This document shows, piece by piece, positions 12,974 to 18,583 of a stretch of DNA of 18,583 nucleotides (position 1 is its first letter; the number at the start of each line of letters is the position of its first letter). Source of the DNA: an uncultured Selenomonadaceae bacterium (GTDB lineage Bacteria > Bacillota > Negativicutes > Selenomonadales > Selenomonadaceae); the NCBI GenBank assembly GCA_905236255.1, contig CAJOPK010000109.1, positions 1-18,583 of the forward strand, in the 5' to 3' direction. The notes under the pieces are model-generated. The model was not told the origin of the DNA. It saw only the letters and a program-made list of their open reading frames with translations, and searched no databases. The position numbers and the translations under genes were made by a program.

Positions 12974-15006
12974 ACGAAAAAATTTGTCCGGCAATGGATG
13001 CCTGCGACTTGACGGAAATTGCCGAAAGGATGCCCGGCGGTTTCTTTGTCTATCGCGACGACGAAAAAGGGACGATTATTTATGCCAACAATGTTGTCTT
13101 TGAAATTTTCGGTTGCAAAAATGCGGAAGAATTCGCCGAATTGACGGGCGGGACTTTTCGCGGAATGATCTGTCCCGAAGATCGTGAAAGGGTTGACGGG
13201 GAAATTTTTAATCAGATCAAAACTCACGAAAAACAAATAGATTACGTCGAATACAGAATTGTTCGACGCGACGGAATTATGCGTCGAGTAAACGATTACG
13301 GGCGGCGCGTCCATACAAAATATTTGGGTGAAGTCTATTATGTTTTTATAAACGACATAACCGAGCAGCATAAGGTAAAAAAGGAAAGCCGGCGCAGGGA
13401 AAAAGTTATCGAAGGTCTTTCGACGGATTTTCTTTCGATTTATCTTCTGAATCTTGACACCGGAAAAATGAGAACTTACCGAAATCAAAGCGAATATTTC
13501 AAAAAAATCACACGGAATTTTGCAAAGACCGATGAATACGACGGTAAAGAAATTTTTTCCGTCTATGCCGAAAAGTTTATTTTGCCCGAAGACCGGGAAG
13601 TTTATCTTTCGGAAATTGAAATAAATCATATTCGCGAACGCTTGAAAAATGAAAATTCGTATACCGTAAATTACCGTTGTTTCGGTGAAAACGATTCCAC
13701 CGTTTACAGCGAAATGGTTATCATAAAAACGGAAGAAGATCATGACGAAGATCACGTCATTATAGGCTATCGCGATGTGACGGCACAAACTCTTCGTATT
13801 CAAAAACAGCTTTCCGAAAAAATTGCACTCGAAACCGATCTTGAACGCGAAAAGCGCGCAAATGAAGTAAAATCCTCTTTCCTCTTCAATATTTCGCACG
13901 ATATAAGAACTCCCATGAACTCGATAATGGGATTTACCGCGCTGGCTCGAAAGAATATTGACAATCCGGCGAAATTGGAACTTTATCTTTCAAAAGTTGA
14001 CGAATCAAACAAACACTTGCTTGCACTTATCGACGATCTTTTGGAAATGAGCCGGATTGATTACGGGCGTTTCAAACTTCGATCCGATATATGCAATTTG
14101 AGGGAAGAACTCGGAATTGTCGTCGATATGTTCAAGGGAGTTGCCGACGGAAAGAAAATTTCGATTGAGGAAGATATAAATTTGACGGAAGAAAACGTAA
14201 AAGTTGACGTTTCCGGCTTCAGTCGAATTATGGGAAATTTGCTCGGCAACGCGGTCAAATTTACTCCGGAAGGCGGAACGGTGAAAATTTCCGCACGGCA
14301 AAAACAGGTTTCAAAATCCGGATATGCCCGTTATGAATTTTCCGTAAGCGACAACGGGGTGGGAATGACGGAAGATTTTATGCGCCGAATGTTTGAATCT
14401 TTTGAGCGGGAAGAAAATTCCACACGATCCGGAGAAATCGGCACCGGACTCGGCTTGACCATTGTAAAAAAACTTTTGGACATGATGGGCGGTTCAATCG
14501 CCGTCAAGAGCAAAAAAGGCGAAGGCTCCACGTTTACCGTAGATCTTCCGTTGAAATTTGCCGTCGAAACTTCCGACGCCGAAAACGTTATTCCGGAAGT
14601 TCACAAAGAAGCCGGAGTTCACAGAATTTTGCTTGTGGAAGATATTGAGGTCAACAGACTTTTGGCCGAAACCGTTCTGACGGAATACGGTTTTTGGGTC
14701 GAATCCGTTCCGGACGGTTGCGACGCGGTCGAAGCGATAAAAAATCACCCGCCTTACTACTATGATTTAATTTTGATGGATATTCAAATGCCGGTGATGA
14801 ACGGGTACGAAGCGACGCGGGCTATCCGGGCTTTGCGCCGGGAAGATACCGCAACTTTACCGATTGTTGCTTTGAGTGCAAATGCAAGGGAAGAGGACAA
14901 AAAAATGAGTATGGAAAGCGGAATGAATTCTCACGTTGCAAAACCTTTCGATATTGCACATTTGATTGAAACGGTCGGAGAACATATTGCAGCGCGCAAA
15001 AGATAG
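12970..15006 (+). CDS. Hybrid sensor histidine kinase (PAS, HisKA, HATPase, receiver)
   Basis: The 678-residue protein has no obvious signal peptide or membrane helix, so it is probably a cytoplasmic sensor. Residues about 15-140 form a PAS domain (GGFFVYRDDEKGTIIYAN, then RIVRRDGIMRRVNDYGR). A second PAS-like region spans about 150-275. The kinase core has His310 in SHDIRTPMNS, the N-box Asn427 in NLLGNAVKFT, Asp461 in SDNGVGM and GTGLGLTIVKKLL. The C-terminal receiver has the acidic pair Glu557-Asp558, phospho-acceptor Asp604 in LILMDIQMP and Lys658. It has no DNA-binding output, so a further phosphotransfer protein or response regulator must lie elsewhere, or it signals through an unknown partner. 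ATG overlaps the DAHP synthase stop (ATGA), an uncommon pairing. Confidence 0.92.
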   Translation: MNEKICPAMDACDLTEIAERMPGGFFVYRDDEKGTIIYANNVVFEIFGCKNAEEFAELTGGTFRGMICPEDRERVDGEIFNQIKTHEKQIDYVEYRIVRRDGIMRRVNDYGRRVHTKYLGEVYYVFINDITEQHKVKKESRRREKVIEGLSTDFLSIYLLNLDTGKMRTYRNQSEYFKKITRNFAKTDEYDGKEIFSVYAEKFILPEDREVYLSEIEINHIRERLKNENSYTVNYRCFGENDSTVYSEMVIIKTEEDHDEDHVIIGYRDVTAQTLRIQKQLSEKIALETDLEREKRANEVKSSFLFNISHDIRTPMNSIMGFTALARKNIDNPAKLELYLSKVDESNKHLLALIDDLLEMSRIDYGRFKLRSDICNLREELGIVVDMFKGVADGKKISIEEDINLTEENVKVDVSGFSRIMGNLLGNAVKFTPEGGTVKISARQKQVSKSGYARYEFSVSDNGVGMTEDFMRRMFESFEREENSTRSGEIGTGLGLTIVKKLLDMMGGSIAVKSKKGEGSTFTVDLPLKFAVETSDAENVIPEVHKEAGVHRILLVEDIEVNRLLAETVLTEYGFWVESVPDGCDAVEAIKNHPPYYYDLILMDIQMPVMNGYEATRAIRALRREDTATLPIVALSANAREEDKKMSMESGMNSHVAKPFDIAHLIETVGEHIAARKR

Positions 15007-15007
15007 A

Positions 15008-15037
15008 TTGACACCGATTAAAGGCGGGTGTTAAAAT
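15008..15037 (+). promoter_or_regulatory. Promoter of the cydA-DUF1850-mqnE unit
   Basis: Perfect TTGACA (15008-15013) is followed after 18 bases by TAAAAT (15032-15037), five of six matches, with a TG one base upstream (extended -10). It starts one base after the kinase stop codon and gives a leader of about 80 bases before the cydA ATG. Confidence 0.7.
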
Positions 15038-15123
15038 TCTTTGAAAATATTCCGAAAAATTATTTTACGCGGAAAATAAATGACCGGCTCAAAAAATTCC
15101 GAAACTAAAGGAGGGCGAAATTT

Positions 15124-16488
15124 ATGGACGCTTTACTTCTTTCAAGATTGCAATTCGCGATTACGACGGTTTATCACTTTCTGTTTGTCCCGGTGACTTT
15201 GGGACTTTCAATCTTTGTGGCTCTTCTTGAAACGTGGTATGTAAACAGCGGGAGTTATGAAGAGCGGATAAAATTAAAAAAACTTGTGAAATTTTTCGGA
15301 ACGATATTTTTGATTAACTTTGCGATGGGTGTCGTTACCGGAATTGTTCAGGAATTTCATTTCGGAATGAACTGGTCGGAATATTCCAGATTTATGGGTG
15401 ATATTTTCGGCGCACCGCTTGCCCTTGAGGCACTGACCGCGTTTTTTATCGAATCGACTTTTATCGGAATTTGGATTTTCGGGTGGGACAAGTTGAGCGA
15501 AAAAATGCACTGCCTGTGCATTTGGCTTGTTGCGTTCGGCAGTAACCTTTCGGCATTTTGGATTTTGGTAGCCAATTCATTTATGCAACATCCGGTCGGT
15601 TATGCGATTGAGGACGGGCGTGCGGTGATGACAAGTTTGTTCGACTTGATTTTCCACCGCTACGTTTTCGGCGAATATACTCACGCGCTTTTCTCCGGAA
15701 TTTCGACGGCGGGATTTTTGGTAATTGTCGTCAGTGCATGGAAGATTGCCGCCGATGAAGTTTCGCGGGAAATGTTTGTAAAGACCCTGCGCCGCGCCGT
15801 ACTCTTTACATTTATCGGAATTATGGGCGTTATGGGATCCGGTCATTTGCACACGCAATATCTCGCGCAGGCAAATCCGATGAAACTTGCTTCTTTTGAG
15901 GCACTTTGGGAAACGGAAAATCCGGCGCCTTTCGCACTTTACGCGGATATAAATCAAGATGCCGGCAGAAATGATTCCGAAATTGCCGTGCCGATGTTGT
16001 TTACTTTTATGTTACACAATTCTTTTGAAGGCGAAGTCAAAGGCATTAACGATCTTCAAAAGGAGGCGGTCGAAACTTACGGCAGCGGTTATTACGTTCC
16101 GGACGTTTTCGGTATGTTTTGGAGTTTCCGGGCGATGGTCGGTGTCGGCGGCTTAATGTTGGCAATAGTTTTCGTGACGGGAATTTTGGTATTTTTCCGG
16201 CGAAAATATATCAAAGATTATTCCTGCGTTTTAAGAATGATGCCTTTACTTTTGCCCCTGCCGTTTGTTGCAAATTCCTGCGGTTGGTATATTGCGGAAG
16301 CCGGGCGGCAGCCTTGGATTGTCGTCGGGTTGCAAAAGACGATAAACGCGGTCAGTCCGAATCTTACCGCCGGCGAAGTTTGGATAACTTTGATCGGATT
16401 TACGGCGATATATCTTTTCCTTGCCGTTGTCGCAATTTTCACGGCAATACACTTTATCAAACGCACGAAGATTGACGAAAGTATTTAA
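15124..16488 (+). CDS. cydA: Cytochrome bd quinol oxidase subunit I
   Basis: CydA binds hemes b558, b595 and d and oxidises quinol while reducing oxygen at high affinity in the cytoplasmic membrane. The 454 residues contain about nine membrane helices and the key residues: His18, matching the ligand His19 of the E. coli protein, Glu102 and Glu110 in GAPLALEALTAFFIEST, His187 and Met338 in FWSFRAMVG as heme b558 ligands, and GRQPW at 395. The quinone loop keeps KLASFEALWET (Lys254, Glu259) and is the short-loop form. AAAGGAGG at 15107-15114 precedes the ATG by 9 bases. The usual partner cydB does not follow; a DUF1850 gene begins 3 bases after the stop. Whether cydB is elsewhere cannot be seen here. 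Confidence 0.95.
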   Translation: MDALLLSRLQFAITTVYHFLFVPVTLGLSIFVALLETWYVNSGSYEERIKLKKLVKFFGTIFLINFAMGVVTGIVQEFHFGMNWSEYSRFMGDIFGAPLALEALTAFFIESTFIGIWIFGWDKLSEKMHCLCIWLVAFGSNLSAFWILVANSFMQHPVGYAIEDGRAVMTSLFDLIFHRYVFGEYTHALFSGISTAGFLVIVVSAWKIAADEVSREMFVKTLRRAVLFTFIGIMGVMGSGHLHTQYLAQANPMKLASFEALWETENPAPFALYADINQDAGRNDSEIAVPMLFTFMLHNSFEGEVKGINDLQKEAVETYGSGYYVPDVFGMFWSFRAMVGVGGLMLAIVFVTGILVFFRRKYIKDYSCVLRMMPLLLPLPFVANSCGWYIAEAGRQPWIVVGLQKTINAVSPNLTAGEVWITLIGFTAIYLFLAVVAIFTAIHFIKRTKIDESI

Positions 16489-16491
16489 AAA

Positions 16492-16944
16492 ATGAAAAAG
16501 GTTTTACTCGCGATTCTTGCGTCGGCAATTTTATTTGCAATATCTTTGCCGGCGCATAAAATTTTGGTGACGGCTGAAACTCCGGCGGGAAAAGTTTTTG
16601 TAACCGAAACCGACGCAAAAAAAAATACGCCGCTCGTTATCGAATTTATACACTCGGTGCAAAAAACTCCGGTCATTGAAGAATTGGAATTTGACGGCGA
16701 AAATTTTGTCCTTTTGCGGACGAAGTATAAATCGCAGGGAGTGGGCTTGCCTTTCATGGAAAGTGACGGAGTTTTTCGTGAAGAGGACGGATATTTTGTA
16801 ATGGACAACATGAACCGCCCGCTAAAAAATTTGTCGCTCCGGACGGGTAAAGGGACAAAACTTACGATAAATCTTGCCGGCAGACAAATAAAACTTTACG
16901 AAAAATTTCCGCCCGGCACAAAGATAAACTTTTCCGAAATTTGA
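16492..16944 (+). CDS. DUF1850-family exported protein
   Basis: The 150-residue protein opens with a hydrophobic export signal (KKVLLAILASAILFAISLP). The central FIHSVQKTPVIEELEFD matches the DUF1850 pattern of a conserved HSV-x-K/R-x-P-V-x-E segment, and the region up to residue 105 (KSQGVGLPFMESDGVF) also fits. DUF1850 proteins are usually found beside tripartite TRAP-type transporter genes and have no established biochemical role. Here there is no transporter; the gene starts 3 bases after cydA with no strong ribosome binding site, so it is very likely translated by coupling to it. Its position between cydA and mqnE suggests a link to respiration, but that is inference. It would act on the outer face of the membrane. 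Confidence 0.75.
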   Translation: MKKVLLAILASAILFAISLPAHKILVTAETPAGKVFVTETDAKKNTPLVIEFIHSVQKTPVIEELEFDGENFVLLRTKYKSQGVGLPFMESDGVFREEDGYFVMDNMNRPLKNLSLRTGKGTKLTINLAGRQIKLYEKFPPGTKINFSEI

Positions 16945-16979
16945 AATATTGTCGGAATTTATTTTGAAGGGAATTGCAG

Positions 16980-18056
16980 ATGATTGAAAAAATTTTGAGT
17001 CGGGCACATGAAAAAGCGATTGCCGGCGAACGATTGGACTTTGACGAAATTCTTGCACTTTACCGGGAAAACGACTTAATTTTTTTGGGACGGACGGCTC
17101 AAAAGATGAAAGAACGCAAGACCGGGAAAAAAGTATTTTACAAAATCAACAGACACATAAACTTGACGAATGTTTGCGAATCGAATTGTCCGCTGTGTGC
17201 TTTTCAATGCCGGAGCGGGGACAAGCGCGCTTATACTCTCGAACTTCCGGAAATTGAGAAAATGCTTGAAGATTTTTCGCAAGTCAAAAGTCTTTCCGAA
17301 ATTCATTTGGTCAGCGCACTTCACCCGGTCAAGAATTTTGATTATTATCTTGATGCGATCAAACTTGTAAGAAAGCATTTTCCGCTCGTCGAAATAAACG
17401 CTTTTACGCCGGTTGAGGTTGCACATTTTGCAAAGATGACCGGTGAAAGTTTTGAAAATATTTTAATCGAACTGAAAAAAGCCGGCGTTGATTCGTTACC
17501 GGGCGGCGGCGCGGAAATTTTTTCGGCGCGGGTAAGAGAAATAATTTGCCCCAAAAAAGCGACCGGCGAAGAATGGCTCGAAATTATGAAACTTGCTCAC
17601 GGATTGAAATTTAAAACAAATGCGTCAATTATGTTCGGTCATATTGAAACAATCGAAGAAAGAGTTGAGCATTTGCTGAAATTGCGAAAACTTCAAGACG
17701 AAACCGGCGGCTTTAAATCAATGCTGCTGTTTCCGTTTCACCCGGCAAATACGGAACTCGGCAAAAAATATAATCTGCGCGGGCCGGGTTCCCACGAAAA
17801 TTTGAAAATGCTTGCACTTGCCCGGCTTGTTTTGGATAATTTTGAAAGATTTAAGGCTTTTTGGATAATGTTGACCTTGCCGGTTGCGGAGCTTGCTTTG
17901 TCTTTCGGTGCGGACGATTTGGACGGGACAATCGGCGAAGAAAAAATAATTCACGCGGCGGGAGCCGGTGAATCACTTTTTATGACGGAAGAAAAAATCA
18001 AAAAGATAATTTCCGATGTCGGATATTCGGCGGTTAATGATTGGGAAAAGGCTTAA
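16980..18056 (+). CDS. mqnE: Aminofutalosine synthase (radical SAM)
   Basis: MqnE joins S-adenosylmethionine's adenosyl group to 3-(1-carboxyvinyloxy)benzoate to make aminofutalosine in the futalosine route to menaquinone. The 358 residues carry the radical-SAM cluster motif Cys66, Cys70, Cys73 (CESNCPLC) within NRHINLTNVC. Family-typical stretches follow: EIHLVSALHPVKNFDYYLDA, INAFTPVEV, GGAEIFSARVREIICP, FGHIETIEERV, DETGGFKS and GADDLDGTIGEEKI. These favour MqnE over the related MqnC and CofH, though a search should confirm. ATG at 16980 is preceded by AAGGGA at 16967-16972; a TTG at 16974 is less likely. It lies 35 bases after the DUF1850 gene in the cydA unit. Its TAA overlaps the tail of the convergent gene (shared TTAA at 18053-18056). 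Confidence 0.88.
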   Translation: MIEKILSRAHEKAIAGERLDFDEILALYRENDLIFLGRTAQKMKERKTGKKVFYKINRHINLTNVCESNCPLCAFQCRSGDKRAYTLELPEIEKMLEDFSQVKSLSEIHLVSALHPVKNFDYYLDAIKLVRKHFPLVEINAFTPVEVAHFAKMTGESFENILIELKKAGVDSLPGGGAEIFSARVREIICPKKATGEEWLEIMKLAHGLKFKTNASIMFGHIETIEERVEHLLKLRKLQDETGGFKSMLLFPFHPANTELGKKYNLRGPGSHENLKMLALARLVLDNFERFKAFWIMLTLPVAELALSFGADDLDGTIGEEKIIHAAGAGESLFMTEEKIKKIISDVGYSAVNDWEKA

Positions 18057-18583
18057 AGCGAATTGACAAAATCGCCGGTCTGCAATTTTATTTTGCTTTG
18101 TTCTTCGGTTACAAAATTCATTCCCCAAGCAAAATCTTCGCCTTCCGAAAAGCCGCGTTCAATCAGTCGGTTTCTGTATGCGTTGTAATTGTGCATTTTG
18201 AAAAACAGAAAAGTTATTGCCTTTCCCTTCAGATCGCGCATGATTTTAGCCAAAACTTCAAAAGTTTCCGGATTCGACGAATCTGCAAAAATATCGTCGG
18301 ATTTCTGACCGAACAAAATTTTTATACTCTCAAAAATATTTCCGGGAGCGAAAAAAATTCTGCGGCGGTGAACTTGAACACGGGCAAGCCATTGTCCCTG
18401 CTTTAAAAGATTTTCCGTGTGTTTGTGAAGAGTCCGGCTTATCCCGGAAAAAATTTCAACGTCAAACCAGGGAGTCTTTGCAAAATTTTCCAAAAAGAGC
18501 CGGTCAAAAATATCGTCCGCGTCAATTCCCAAACTTGACTGCCCGGCATAATGATAAAAACTCTTTTCAAGTTTGTCGGTCGG
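18053..18583 (-). CDS. Unrecognised protein, N-terminus beyond the window
   Basis: On the minus strand the frame is open from the right edge to TAA at 18055-18053, giving 176 visible residues with no ATG in the extended part, so the start lies outside. The visible part begins PTDKLEKSFYHYAGQSSLG and continues with charged, aromatic-rich sequence: DDIFDRLFLENFAKTPWFD, TLHKHTENLLKQGQ, RRRIFFAPGNIFESI, a lysine-rich segment and KMHNYNAYRNRLIERGF. No signal peptide, membrane helix or known catalytic motif is visible. I do not recognise the family. The tail overlaps mqnE by 4 bases in a head-to-head-end arrangement, so no terminator separates the two transcripts. Confidence 0.65.
   Translation of the reverse strand, partial: PTDKLEKSFYHYAGQSSLGIDADDIFDRLFLENFAKTPWFDVEIFSGISRTLHKHTENLLKQGQWLARVQVHRRRIFFAPGNIFESIKILFGQKSDDIFADSSNPETFEVLAKIMRDLKGKAITFLFFKMHNYNAYRNRLIERGFSEGEDFAWGMNFVTEEQSKIKLQTGDFVNSL

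Noticed and set aside
1..18583. Frequent CCGGAA/TTCCGG and GCCGGC words suggesting a dispersed regulatory repeat
   Set aside because: They occur mostly inside genes in codons for Pro-Glu, Ala-Gly and Ser-Gly and fit codon preference; only the phased set at 10303-10344 stands out.

Overview
The window reads as ordinary bacterial chromosome: densely packed protein genes with short gaps and several 4-bp stop/start overlaps. It shows no insertion sequence, integrase, CRISPR array or complete rRNA/tRNA gene. The gene set suggests an anaerobic or microaerobic Bacillota-like bacterium, perhaps of the Negativicutes type: an Lrp regulator, alanine-type aminotransferase and alanine racemase in one operon, cytochrome bd subunit I, futalosine-pathway menaquinone synthesis and strong AGGAGG-like ribosome binding sites. 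The taxonomic guess is weak and rests on gene content only. Several genes appear to start at TTG.

Layout. 1-1709 (+): end of a membrane HD-GYP signalling protein, overlapping a secreted DUF3298-type protein. 1807-4580 (+): Lrp/AsnC regulator, class I aminotransferase and alanine racemase, apparently a pyruvate to L-alanine to D-alanine operon. 4648-5271 (-): a 53-residue exported Cys/Tyr-rich peptide followed by an unrecognised membrane-anchored protein. 5472-8145 (-): a membrane-anchored class A beta-lactamase-fold protein and a COG2509-type FAD dehydrogenase. 8182-8584: a 400-bp divergent intergenic region with promoters on both sides, a tRNA T-arm remnant and a duplicated hairpin module. 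8585-9337 (+): PyrK-like electron-transfer protein without an adjacent pyrD. 9344-10255 (-): CdsA. 10392-11804 (+): secreted GH84 beta-N-acetylglucosaminidase with a clear terminator. 11960-15006 (+): DAHP synthase overlapping a hybrid histidine kinase. 15124-18056 (+): cytochrome bd subunit I, a DUF1850 protein and the radical-SAM aminofutalosine synthase MqnE. 18053-18583 (-): an unrecognised protein cut by the window end.

How they fit. The right half has a quinone/respiration theme: DAHP synthase feeds chorismate, chorismate is the precursor of menaquinone through MqnA/MqnE, and cytochrome bd uses quinol. The left half has a cell-envelope theme: D-alanine supply, a penicillin-binding-fold enzyme, CdsA and a glycosidase. 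No striking new system is evident. The points most worth a second look are the CydA-DUF1850-MqnE cluster without cydB, the histidine kinase coupled to DAHP synthase, the beta-lactamase-fold protein lacking the usual omega-loop glutamate, the 53-residue peptide gene, the tRNA-like remnant, and the 18-bp repeats between cdsA and the GH84 gene.
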